The notes below the pieces were generated by a model that worked only from the letters and a program-made list of their open reading frames with translations, was not told where the DNA came from and did no database searches. Position numbers and translations under genes: made by a program. This document shows positions 1 to 6,678 of a stretch of DNA of 10,500 nt, in pieces. The first letter of the stretch is position 1, and every line of letters begins with the position of its first letter. The stretch spans positions 1 through 10,500 of the forward strand of contig DAIDHU010000358.1 in assembly GCA_027451915.1 (NCBI GenBank), written 5' to 3'. Origin of the DNA: Thiomonas sp. (lineage in GTDB: Bacteria; Pseudomonadota; Gammaproteobacteria; Burkholderiales; Burkholderiaceae_C).

Positions 1-186
1 GGCGGCGAGTCCGGCCAGGCCGGCGCGGTGCGCCATGGCATCACGCGTGCGCTGATCGATTTCGACGCGGCGCTCAAGCCGGCGCTGTCGAACGCCGGCT
101 TCGTGACCCGCGATGCCCGTGAAGTCGAGCGCAAGAAGGTCGGTCTGCACGGCGCCCGCCGTCGCAAGCAGTTCTCCAAGCGCTGA
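1..186 (+). CDS. rpsI: 30S ribosomal protein S9, C-terminal part (5' end outside window)
   Basis: The first reading frame is open from base 1 and gives the last 61 residues of S9, ending in a TGA at 184-186. The sequence shows the S9 core GGxxGQAGAVRHGITRAL near the start of the fragment, then the basic tail with VERKKVGLHGARRRKQFSKR as the final residues. In this family the C-terminal Ser-Lys-Arg reaches into the ribosomal P site and contacts tRNA, and it is intact here. S9 is a structural protein of the small subunit head. In proteobacteria rpsI normally follows rplM (L13) in a two-gene operon, and rplM would lie just left of the window. The gene is followed at once by two hairpins, the second a strong terminator, so the operon very probably ends here. 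The identification is secure and only the 5' part is missing. Confidence 0.97.
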   Translation, partial: GGESGQAGAVRHGITRALIDFDAALKPALSNAGFVTRDAREVERKKVGLHGARRRKQFSKR

Positions 187-191
187 TGGGT

Positions 192-225
192 GGGCGGTGC
201 CTGGCTTGCGCCAGGCACCCCGCCC
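192..225 (+). other. Stable stem-loop directly after rpsI
   Basis: A 10-bp perfect stem (196-205 with 210-219) closes a TTGC loop. It is extended by four more pairs (192-195 with 222-225) across a two-base bulge at 220-221. It begins five bases after the rpsI stop codon. No T run follows it directly, so by itself it is not a classic intrinsic terminator. It may protect the 3' end of the ribosomal protein mRNA from exonucleases or assist the terminator that follows. The structure is plain in the sequence; the role is inferred. Confidence 0.65.
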
Positions 226-228
226 AGG

Positions 229-260
229 ACCCGTTCCCGCAGGGGAGCGGGTTTTTTTTT
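229..260 (+). terminator. Rho-independent terminator of the rplM-rpsI operon
   Basis: A nine-pair stem (230-238 with 243-251, including one G-T pair) closes a GCAG tetraloop and is followed by nine consecutive T residues at 252-260. A GC-rich stem directly abutting a long T run is the textbook intrinsic terminator on the plus strand. It ends the ribosomal protein operon and separates it from the CZB gene. Confidence 0.93.
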
Positions 261-368
261 GCCGGCGCCAGGGTTTGCGCGGAGCTTCCCGGGCCCTAAG
301 ATGGGCCGTGCTCAACCATCCATGGCCCAGCCCGAGGGCGAAGGCCGCCTGTGCGAGGGGGAAAATGC

Positions 369-893
369 ATGGGAATGTTCGCGTGGCTGCGCAAGCATGT
401 GCAGGGAGTCCCTGGCGCGTCCGACACCGCGCTGGACGCCGACAGCGCCTACGCTGAAGCCGGCCCGCAGACCCGCTTCGGCATGCGCCCGGGGGCGACG
501 GTATCGGGGCTGGACTTCTACCAGGCCATCGATTTCCAGCGTCGCTGGAAGCTGCGCCTGGGAGCCTATGTGCGCGGCGAGGCCCGCGCGCGCCAGACCT
601 GGCGCGATATCGCGCGCGACGACCGCTGCGAACTGGGCCGCTGGCTGCAACAGGCTGGTTCGTTGCACGGCCGCAACGCCGTGCTGGTGCAGCGGCTGCG
701 CGAACAGCACGCGCTGCTGCACCGGGCCGCGGCGGACATCGTGCGCCTGGCCGACGCCGGGCAGCGCGAGGCCGCGCTGCAGGCCTTGCGCCACGGCGAC
801 TTCGCCCACGCATCGCATGCCACGGTGGCCGGCCTGAGCGAATTGTTCATCGCCCTCAACGAGGGCGCCGGCGAGGCCGAGCGTCCGCACTGA
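369..893 (+). CDS. Standalone CZB (chemoreceptor zinc-binding) domain protein with altered first zinc ligand
   Basis: This 174-residue soluble protein is dominated by a CZB four-helix domain, roughly residues 46-162. CZB domains bind zinc through His, Cys, His and His and occur in chemoreceptors, diguanylate cyclases such as DgcZ, and as standalone proteins. Visible motifs are LDFYQAIDFQRRWKLRL (48-64), RDDRCELGRWL (83-93) and REQHALLHRAA (111-121). Cys87, His114 and His118 are at the expected spacing, but the position of the first ligand, three residues before Trp60, is Gln57 instead of His. Residues 1-45 show no domain I recognise, and there is no signal peptide, membrane segment, GGDEF or receptor signalling domain. 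I chose ATG 369 because a GAGGGGG purine tract at 354-361 lies seven bases upstream. GTG 351 and ATG 375 are in-frame alternatives. The gene stands alone between the rpsI terminator and argC. A role in zinc, redox or hypochlorite sensing, or in a signalling complex, is family-based inference. Confidence 0.8.
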   Translation: MGMFAWLRKHVQGVPGASDTALDADSAYAEAGPQTRFGMRPGATVSGLDFYQAIDFQRRWKLRLGAYVRGEARARQTWRDIARDDRCELGRWLQQAGSLHGRNAVLVQRLREQHALLHRAAADIVRLADAGQREAALQALRHGDFAHASHATVAGLSELFIALNEGAGEAERPH

Positions 894-995
894 AGCCGCG
901 GGTCGCGCGCAAGGCCGCGCCCGCGCCGCTACCATTTTCCCTTCGGCCGCCCCTGCCGGCGGCCCGGGATCGGGAATTCACCAGGACATCAGCTC

Positions 996-2051
996 ATGGG
1001 CGCAGTGAAGGTCGGAATCGTCGGCGGCACCGGGTACACCGGAGTGGAATTGCTGCGCCTGTTGCTGGCGCACCCCGACGTGGAGCTGCGCGCGATCACC
1101 TCCCGCAAGGAGGCGGGCCTGGCGGTCAGCGACATGTACAGCAGCCTGCGCGGGCACACCGAGCTGCGCTTCAGCACCCCCGACGATGCGCCGCTGCGCG
1201 AATGCGACGTGGTGTTCTTCGCCACGCCGCATGGCGTGGCCATGCAGCAGGCACGCGAACTGCTGGCCGCCGGCGTGCGCATCATCGACCTGGCCGCCGA
1301 CTTCCGGCTGCGTGACACCGCCACCTTCGAGCGCTGGTATGGCATGCCCCACGCCTGCCCCGACATCCTGCGCGAAGCGGCCTACGGCCTGCCGGAACTC
1401 AACCGGGAGGCCATCCGCGGCGCGCGCGTGGTGGGCAACCCGGGCTGCTACCCGACCACCGTGCAGATCGGCCTGGCGCCGCTGCTGCGCCGCGGCCTGG
1501 TCGACCCGGCGCATCTGATCGCATCCTGCGCCTCCGGGGTATCGGGCGCCGGGCGCAAGGCCGAGATCGGCTATCTGTTCTCGGAGGATTCGGACAATTT
1601 CAAGGCCTACGGGGTCAAGGGCCACCGCCATGGCCCCGAGATCGAGCAGGAGCTGCGCCGCCTGGCCGGCCTGGCCGATGCCGATGGCTCGCTGCGCTGC
1701 CTGTTCCTGCCCCACCTGGTGCCGATGATCCGCGGCATGCACAGCAGCCTGTTCGCCCGCCTGAACGAGGCCGGCCAGGCCGCCGACCTGCAGGCCCTGT
1801 ACGAGGATTTCTACGCCGGCGAGCCCTTCGTGGACGTCATGCCCCCGGGCAGCGCCCCGGAGACCCGCAGCGTGCGCGGCGCCAACCTGCTGCGCGTGGC
1901 CGTGCACCGCCCGCAGCCGGATACGGTGGCCGTGCTGGTGGTGCAGGACAACCTCACCAAGGGCGCCTCGGGGCAGGCGGTGCAGAACATGAACCTGATG
2001 CTCGGCCTGCCCGAGACGGCGGGATTGCGGGGCATCGCGCTGATGCCCTGA
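996..2051 (+). CDS. argC: N-acetyl-gamma-glutamyl-phosphate reductase
   Basis: ArgC catalyses the NADPH-dependent reduction of N-acetylglutamyl phosphate to N-acetylglutamate semialdehyde, the third step of arginine biosynthesis, in the cytoplasm (EC 1.2.1.38). The 351-residue product has the N-terminal dinucleotide-binding loop GGTGYTG (residues 10-16) and the family signature VVGNPGCYPTT, with the catalytic nucleophile at Cys151. GVKGHRHGPEIEQEL (206-220) follows, including the His implicated in catalysis. The semialdehyde dehydrogenase dimerisation domain fills the C-terminal half. The length is that of the long type 1 ArgC. The ATG at 996 has AGGA at 983-986, nine bases upstream. A possible -10 element TACCAT (930-935) lies before it, but I see no convincing -35. 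The gene stands apart from other arginine genes, beside erpA. All key residues are present and I see nothing unusual. Confidence 0.97.
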   Translation: MGAVKVGIVGGTGYTGVELLRLLLAHPDVELRAITSRKEAGLAVSDMYSSLRGHTELRFSTPDDAPLRECDVVFFATPHGVAMQQARELLAAGVRIIDLAADFRLRDTATFERWYGMPHACPDILREAAYGLPELNREAIRGARVVGNPGCYPTTVQIGLAPLLRRGLVDPAHLIASCASGVSGAGRKAEIGYLFSEDSDNFKAYGVKGHRHGPEIEQELRRLAGLADADGSLRCLFLPHLVPMIRGMHSSLFARLNEAGQAADLQALYEDFYAGEPFVDVMPPGSAPETRSVRGANLLRVAVHRPQPDTVAVLVVQDNLTKGASGQAVQNMNLMLGLPETAGLRGIALMP

Positions 2052-2119
2052 GGCCCCGCGGATCCAAAGCCCCTTATTGCAATATGGATGTCCGCGCGGC
2101 AAGGGTCGCGCCGGCGACC

Positions 2120-2125
2120 TAAAAT
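2120..2125 (+). promoter_or_regulatory. Candidate -10 element for erpA
   Basis: TAAAAT matches five of six positions of the sigma-70 -10 consensus and stands out in GC-rich sequence. It lies 25 bases before the erpA start codon. The hexamer 17 bases upstream (2097-2102, CGGCAA) is a poor -35, so activity would depend on an activator or an extended context. I see no clear IscR-type operator. Confidence 0.4.
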
Positions 2126-2149
2126 AGGGGCCTCTACAGGAGAAGTTCC

Positions 2150-2518
2150 ATGAGCGCAGTGTTCCAGGATGCCCAGGCCGTCGCAGCCCCCGAGCCGCTT
2201 TTGTTCACCGAAAGCGCCGCGGCGAAGGTGAAGGAGCTGATCGAGGAGGAAGGCAACGCGGCGCTGAAACTGCGCGTGTTCGTGCAGGGAGGCGGCTGCT
2301 CCGGCTTCCAGTACGGTTTCACCTTCGACGAGGCGGTGAACGAGGACGACACCCAGATGGTCAAGGGTGGCGTGACCCTGCTGATCGACGCCATGAGCCT
2401 GCAATACCTGGTCGGCGCCGAGATCGACTACAAGGAAGGGCTGGATGGCGCCCAGTTCGTGATCAAGAACCCCAACGCCACCACCACCTGCGGTTGCGGC
2501 TCCTCGTTCTCGACCTGA
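2150..2518 (+). CDS. erpA: Iron-sulfur cluster insertion protein ErpA (A-type carrier)
   Basis: ErpA is a cytoplasmic A-type carrier that accepts Fe-S clusters from the scaffold machinery and delivers them to apo-proteins, classically the isoprenoid enzymes IspG and IspH. The 122-residue product has the complete HesB/IscA fold. Residues 17-35 form the start LLFTESAAAKVKELIEEEG, and VQGGGCSGFQYGF carries the first conserved Cys at position 50. TTTCGCGSSFS carries Cys114 and Cys116. The 64- and 2-residue spacings match ErpA. The N-terminal extension of about 15 residues is a little longer than the shortest family members. The ATG is preceded by AGGAGA (2138-2143) six bases upstream, a strong ribosome binding site. 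The gene has its own possible -10 element and is convergent with anmK. Biotin synthase, the step after the bioADF genes here, is an Fe-S enzyme, but any functional link is only a guess. Confidence 0.96.
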   Translation: MSAVFQDAQAVAAPEPLLFTESAAAKVKELIEEEGNAALKLRVFVQGGGCSGFQYGFTFDEAVNEDDTQMVKGGVTLLIDAMSLQYLVGAEIDYKEGLDGAQFVIKNPNATTTCGCGSSFST

Positions 2519-2525
2519 GCCTCGG

Positions 2526-2542
2526 GGCCCGCCCCGCGGGCC
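2526..2542. terminator. Possible bidirectional hairpin between convergent erpA and anmK
   Basis: A perfect 7-bp GC-only stem (2526-2532 with 2536-2542) with a three-base loop sits in the 40-base gap between the stop codons of erpA and anmK. Its symmetry and position suit a transcription barrier for both directions. Neither strand has a following T run, so it does not meet the normal intrinsic terminator pattern and may act only as an mRNA 3' stabiliser. Confidence 0.35.
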
Positions 2543-2558
2543 AGCGCCACGCGAAGAC

Positions 2559-3680
2559 TCAGGCGGGATAGACCGCGCCCAGCACCCGCGGGCCCCGCGC
2601 GCCGGTGACGGCGGGCAGGTTTCCCGGCAGGCCGTCGAGGGTGCGCGCGGCCAGCCAGGCGAAAGCCGCGGCCTCCACCTGCTGGGGCTCCAGCCCGCGT
2701 GAGCGGGTGTCGAGCAGTTCGCAACCGGGCAGAAGCTGGCGCAAATGCCGCAGCAGGTCCAGGTTGTCGGCGCCCCCCCCGCACACCAGCAATTCCCTGG
2801 CATCCGGCATGTGGCGCCGCAATTCGGCTGCCACGGCGGCGGCGGCCATGCGCGCCAGCGTGGCCTGCACGTCACGCGCCTCGGCCGCCTCGAAACCCCG
2901 CAGGCGGCCTTGCAGCCATCCGGCATCGAAATAGTCGCGCCCGGTGCTCTTGGGCGGCGCCAGGCGGAAATACGCATCGTCCAGCAGGCGCTCGAGCAAC
3001 TCGGGCAGGACCGCGCCGCCCGCGCCCCAGGCTCCGCCGGCGTCGTAATCGCGCCCCAGGTGGCGTTGCGCCCACAGGTCGAGCAGCGCGTTGCCGGGGC
3101 CGCTGTCGAAGCCCAGCACGCGCCCGTCGGCGTACAGCAGGCTGAGGTTGGCGATTCCTCCCAGGTTGAGCACCGCCAGGTCGGCCCCGTCGCGTCCGAA
3201 CACCGCGCGGTGAAAGGCCGGCACCAGCGGCGCGCCCTGTCCGCCGGCGGCGAGGTCCCGGCTGCGGAAGTCGGCCACCACGGTGATGCCACACTGTTCG
3301 GCCAGCCAGGCCGGCGCGCCCAGCTGCACCGTATAGCCGAGTTCGGGACGGTGCCGCACGGTCTGTCCGTGGGCGCCCACCGCCGTCAGGTCCGCGGCGC
3401 CGACACCGGCCGCGCGCAGCAGCTGTTCCAGCGCGAGGGCATACAGGCGGCTGAGCTCGATGCCGGCCAGCTGCGCCCTGTGCAGCTCGTCGGGCGAGGC
3501 CTGGTTGAGGGCGGCGAATTCGGCGCGCAGCAGGGGCGGCATGGGAAGCTGCACATGGCCCAGCACGCGCAGGCAAGCCGGCGAGGCCCCTTCCTGGGCA
3601 CCGAGTTCCAGCAGCACGGCGTCCACGCCGTCCAGCGAGGTACCGGACATGAGTCCGGCGAACAGCCTGGCCGCGGCCAT
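2559..3680 (-). CDS. anmK: Anhydro-N-acetylmuramic acid kinase
   Basis: AnmK hydrolyses the 1,6-anhydro ring of anhydro-N-acetylmuramic acid and phosphorylates it with ATP, giving MurNAc-6-phosphate. This is a cytoplasmic step in recycling of cell wall fragments (EC 2.7.1.170). The 373-residue product matches the family in length and motifs: LMSGTSLDGVDA (10-21, phosphate binding), GAHGQTVRHRP (102-112), VADFRSRDLAAGGQGAPLVP (135-154), and GFDSGPGNALLD (190-201) with the probable catalytic Asp192. VCGGGADN lies in the nucleotide-binding C-terminal lobe. The start at 3680 (minus strand) puts MSGTSLDG at the usual distance from the N-terminus, but I see no Shine-Dalgarno before it. It lies 21 bases behind the M23 gene stop codon, so translation could be coupled within a two-gene unit. 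The pairing of a wall peptidase-like protein with a recycling kinase makes biological sense. Confidence 0.95.
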   Translation of the reverse strand: MAAARLFAGLMSGTSLDGVDAVLLELGAQEGASPACLRVLGHVQLPMPPLLRAEFAALNQASPDELHRAQLAGIELSRLYALALEQLLRAAGVGAADLTAVGAHGQTVRHRPELGYTVQLGAPAWLAEQCGITVVADFRSRDLAAGGQGAPLVPAFHRAVFGRDGADLAVLNLGGIANLSLLYADGRVLGFDSGPGNALLDLWAQRHLGRDYDAGGAWGAGGAVLPELLERLLDDAYFRLAPPKSTGRDYFDAGWLQGRLRGFEAAEARDVQATLARMAAAAVAAELRRHMPDARELLVCGGGADNLDLLRHLRQLLPGCELLDTRSRGLEPQQVEAAAFAWLAARTLDGLPGNLPAVTGARGPRVLGAVYPA

Positions 3681-3701
3681 CGGGCGATGCCGCGGCGCCG
3701 C

Positions 3702-5123
3702 TCAGCCGCGGGGCGCCGAGCGGCCAGCCTCAGCCAGTTCCGAGCCCTGGGGCATCAGCGCCAGCAGCCGGGTGCGTGGAGCGGTGCTGGCCAGGAAACT
3801 GGCGCGCAAGGCGTCGGGCAGATGCGTGCCCTTGGGGGGGTAGTGGGCGATATCCAGCGGGTTCACAGGCTGGCCGTGCACGAAAAACTGGAAATACAGA
3901 TGCGGCCCGGTGGACCAGCCCGTGTTGCCCGAAAGCGCCACCACCTCGCCCTGCTTGACCTGCTCGCCCACATGCACGTCGAAACGGCTCAGGTGGGAAT
4001 AGATGGTCGCGAAACCGCCGGGATGCTCCACCTTCACGTACTTGCCGTAGCCGGTGCCCCAGCCCGCGTAGACCACGCGGCCGTCGGCGATGGTGCGCAC
4101 CGGCGTGCCCACCGGAATGGCCAGGTCGATGCCCTTGTGGAATTCGGGCTTGTGGAAAATCGGGCTGATGCGCCAGCCGTAGCCCGAGGTCAGCCGGTCG
4201 TAGGGCAAGGGCGACAACAGGAAGGCGCGCGACAGGCTGCTGCCGTCCGGCGCGTAATAGGCCGCCGCCTGCGGGTGGCCGCTGGGGTCGAACCAGACGG
4301 CGCTGTGATCATGTCCGTCGACCGAGACTTGCGCGGCCAGGATGCGCCCCACGCGCAGCACTCGGTCGCCGGCCGTGTACACGCGCCAGGCCACGGTGAA
4401 GTGGTCGCCCGGTCGCAGGTCCCTGCGGAAATCCACCTCCCCGCCGAACAGCCCCACCAGCTGCGAGGCCACTTCGTCGGGCACGCCCGCCGCGTCGGCG
4501 GCGCCGAACAGCGAGGAATGCACCACCGCGCTGGCCACGCGGGTCTGCGCCTGCGCCTGCTCGACAAGCACCTGGTCGTCAAAGCCTCCGCCCGCGCGCG
4601 CGCGGATGCTCAGCTCGCGCCAGGAGGCCTGGTCCGGCTCGGCTCCCGCGTGCGAGGCGCGCTGCGCCGGGCCGGGCAGGGCCGCCTGCAGGGATTTCAT
4701 GGTGCCCAGCGAATCCACCTCGGCGCTGACCATGGTGCCGCGGTGCCGAAGCAGTTCCTGCAGCTTCGGGTCGCGCGCCAGCACGCGCAACTGCGCGGGA
4801 TCGGTGACCTGCAGGCGCCGCAACAGCGAAGCCGCGGAATCCGCGCCCTCGACATAGGCGGTCGTGTAGAGCACGCGCGGCGCGTTTTCCAGCGCCTGCA
4901 CCTGCGGGGACAGATCGATCTGCACCGCCTGCTGCACGAGGCTGGGAGCCGGAAGCTGCGGCTGGGGGCCGTATTCGACCAGGGCGAAGGCGCTGACGCT
5001 GCTCAGCAACAACACGCCGCCCACGCCGCCAGCCACGCGGCCGGGGTGCCTTTCGACGGACTCGCGCACACGGGCAAGCACCTGGCGCAAGCGAGAGGAG
5101 GTCTGGATCAAGAACGACGACAT
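3702..5123 (-). CDS. M23 (LytM-type) peptidoglycan peptidase family protein, membrane-anchored, with altered zinc site
   Basis: The 473-residue protein resembles MepM-like DD-endopeptidases, which cut peptide cross-links in peptidoglycan. Residues 1-30 are basic and residues 31-49 form a single hydrophobic segment, so the rest should be periplasmic. Residues 82-125 resemble the N-terminal inhibitory or wall-binding region of MepM relatives. The M23 core spans about 311-425: SGYGWRISPIF, then FHKGIDLA with zinc ligands His329 and Asp333, then IYSHLS with His377, then STGPHLYFQF with His408. The last motif is normally His-x-His followed by Phe/Tyr-Glu. Here the second His, the third zinc ligand in LytM, is Tyr410 and the usual Glu is Gln412. 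The protein may be a non-catalytic activator, as are EnvC and NlpD, or may have an altered site. I chose ATG 5123 (minus strand) because AGGAG (5129-5133) lies five bases upstream. ATG 5138 is in frame, but starting there would make the ribosome site part of the coding region. anmK follows 21 bases downstream. Confidence 0.9.
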   Translation of the reverse strand: MSSFLIQTSSRLRQVLARVRESVERHPGRVAGGVGGVLLLSSVSAFALVEYGPQPQLPAPSLVQQAVQIDLSPQVQALENAPRVLYTTAYVEGADSAASLLRRLQVTDPAQLRVLARDPKLQELLRHRGTMVSAEVDSLGTMKSLQAALPGPAQRASHAGAEPDQASWRELSIRARAGGGFDDQVLVEQAQAQTRVASAVVHSSLFGAADAAGVPDEVASQLVGLFGGEVDFRRDLRPGDHFTVAWRVYTAGDRVLRVGRILAAQVSVDGHDHSAVWFDPSGHPQAAAYYAPDGSSLSRAFLLSPLPYDRLTSGYGWRISPIFHKPEFHKGIDLAIPVGTPVRTIADGRVVYAGWGTGYGKYVKVEHPGGFATIYSHLSRFDVHVGEQVKQGEVVALSGNTGWSTGPHLYFQFFVHGQPVNPLDIAHYPPKGTHLPDALRASFLASTAPRTRLLALMPQGSELAEAGRSAPRG

Positions 5124-5384
5124 GCGCACTCCTGCCATTGCGAGTCGTAAACAAAAAACCGTCCGTCTTCCGCGGCGCCTTGCAAAGGCGGCGCAGCGTG
5201 GCCGCGGCCGGGTCCAATACACTTCATGCGGCGCGCGGGGTCGGCACGGAGCCTTCCGCCTGCGGCGCGGGATCACGATGGACCCGCCCGGAGGGCCTGC
5301 GATCCCAGGGATGCAGCCAGGCCCGATGCGCGCAAGGCGCCCAGTGTACCAGCCCGGGCAGGGCCCAAATGTCAAAATATCCAT
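5124..5384. promoter_or_regulatory. Divergent promoter region between the M23 gene and tyrS
   Basis: These 261 bases separate two divergent genes and must hold promoters for both. On the plus strand CAAAAT (5373-5378) is a modest -10 candidate only seven bases from the tyrS ATG. On the minus strand the region around 5215-5232 reads TGAAGTGTATTGG, a weak -10 candidate with no clear -35. A near-perfect inverted repeat, CGCCTT-GCA-AAGGCG, lies at 5176-5190 and could be an operator or a small hairpin. I found no T-box, other riboswitch or conserved small ORF. Confidence 0.45.
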
Positions 5385-6644
5385 ATGTCCACGACCTCCA
5401 GCCCTGAATCCCGAAGCCTCGACCCCGACCGGCTCCCCGAGGCGATCCGCCACGCCCTCGCCGTCACCCGCCGGGGATGCGCCGAACTGCTGGTGGAAAG
5501 CGACTGGATCGCCAAGCTGGAACGAAGCCAGGCCACCGCAAAGCCCCTGCGCATCAAGCTGGGGCTCGACCCCACGGCGCCGGACATCCACCTGGGCCAC
5601 ACGGTGGTGCTGAACAAGCTGCGGCAATTGCAGGACCTGGGCCACACGGTGATTTTTCTCATCGGGGATTTCACCTCGCGCATCGGCGACCCCTCGGGGC
5701 GCAACACCACGCGCCCGCCGCTGACCATCGAGCAGATCCAGGCCAACGCGCGGACCTACTACGCGCAGGCCAGCCTGGTGCTCGATCCGCAGCGCACGGA
5801 AATCCGTTACAACTCCGAATGGAGCGAGGCGCTGGGCGCCGACGGCATGATCCGCCTGGCCGCGCGCTACACCCTGGCGCGCCTGCTCGAGCGCGAGGAT
5901 TTCACCCAGCGCTTCCGTGCGGGGATTCCCATCGCCATGCACGAATTGCTCTACCCCTTGATGCAGGGCTACGACTCCGTCGCGCTGCAAAGCGACCTGG
6001 AACTCGGAGGCACCGACCAGAAGTTCAACCTGCTGGTCGGCCGCGACCTGCAGAAGGAGTACGGCCAGGAGCCGCAGTGCATCCTGACCATGCCCCTGCT
6101 CGAGGGCCTGGACGGGGTGGACAAGATGTCCAAGTCCAAGGGCAACTACATCGGCATCCAGGAGGCGCCGGCGAGCATGTACGCCAAGTTGCTGTCGATC
6201 AACGACACGCTGATGTGGCGCTACTTCGAACTGCTGTCCTTTCGTCCGCTGGAGGAGATCGCCCGCCTGCGTGCCGAGGTGGAGTCCGGGCGCAACCCGA
6301 AGGACGCCAAGGTGCTGCTGGCGCGCGAGATCGTCACGCGATTCCACGATGCGGCGGCCGCCGACGCCGCCCAGGCCGATTTCGAGCTGCGCGCGCGCGG
6401 CGGCGTGCCCGAGGACATCGCCGAGCTGCGCATGAGCCTGCCCGAGGGCGGGCTGGGCTTGCCGGCCGCGCTCAAGCAGGCGGGGCTGGTGCCCTCCACC
6501 GCCGAGGCGCTGCGCATGCTCGAGCAGCGCGGCGTGCGCGTGGACGGCGGCGTGGTCGAGGACCGCAACCTGCGCCTGCAGGCCGGCACCTACGTGCTCC
6601 AGGTGGGCAAGCGCAAGTTCGCCCGCGTGGTGCTCGGCTCCTAG
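5385..6644 (+). CDS. tyrS: Tyrosyl-tRNA synthetase
   Basis: This cytoplasmic class I aminoacyl-tRNA synthetase charges tRNA-Tyr with tyrosine using ATP (EC 6.1.1.1). The 419-residue product has the Rossmann catalytic domain with the HIGH-type motif HLGH at 69-72, in LGLDPTAPDIHLGHTVV. GDFTSRIGDPSGR follows at 94-106 and the KMSKS loop at 247-251. The C-terminal S4-type RNA-binding domain occupies roughly 362-419 and ends in VGKRKFARVVL. It is intact and resembles the longer TyrZ-like bacterial form common in proteobacteria. The ATG at 5385 gives the expected N-terminus, yet no Shine-Dalgarno precedes it. The nearby upstream sequence is AT-rich and contains a -10-like CAAAAT, so a leaderless or very short-leader mRNA is possible. 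bioA begins 34 bases after the stop, without a visible terminator between them. Confidence 0.96.
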   Translation: MSTTSSPESRSLDPDRLPEAIRHALAVTRRGCAELLVESDWIAKLERSQATAKPLRIKLGLDPTAPDIHLGHTVVLNKLRQLQDLGHTVIFLIGDFTSRIGDPSGRNTTRPPLTIEQIQANARTYYAQASLVLDPQRTEIRYNSEWSEALGADGMIRLAARYTLARLLEREDFTQRFRAGIPIAMHELLYPLMQGYDSVALQSDLELGGTDQKFNLLVGRDLQKEYGQEPQCILTMPLLEGLDGVDKMSKSKGNYIGIQEAPASMYAKLLSINDTLMWRYFELLSFRPLEEIARLRAEVESGRNPKDAKVLLAREIVTRFHDAAAADAAQADFELRARGGVPEDIAELRMSLPEGGLGLPAALKQAGLVPSTAEALRMLEQRGVRVDGGVVEDRNLRLQAGTYVLQVGKRKFARVVLGS

Positions 6645-6678
6645 TCCCGGCGCCGCCGCGCCGCATCGTGTCCGCCCC

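Noticed and set aside
945..964. 7-bp GC-only inverted repeat between the CZB gene and argC as a terminator.
   Set aside because: No T run follows, the loop is six bases, and such short GC repeats are frequent by chance here. It also overlaps the probable argC leader.
978..2102. Minus-strand open frame covering argC.
   Set aside because: It is the antisense shadow of argC, rich in Gly, Gln and His, without a recognisable family.
2745..5150. Plus-strand open frame of about 800 codons opposite anmK and the M23 gene.
   Set aside because: Its product is a Gln-, His-, Arg- and Ala-rich composition artefact with no domain pattern, and the minus strand carries two proteins with full sets of family motifs.
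5176..5190. The CGCCTT-GCA-AAGGCG repeat with the T run on the minus strand (5150s) as a terminator or attenuator before the M23 gene.
   Set aside because: The T run is about 20 bases from the stem, too far for an intrinsic terminator, and there is no alternative pairing that I can see.
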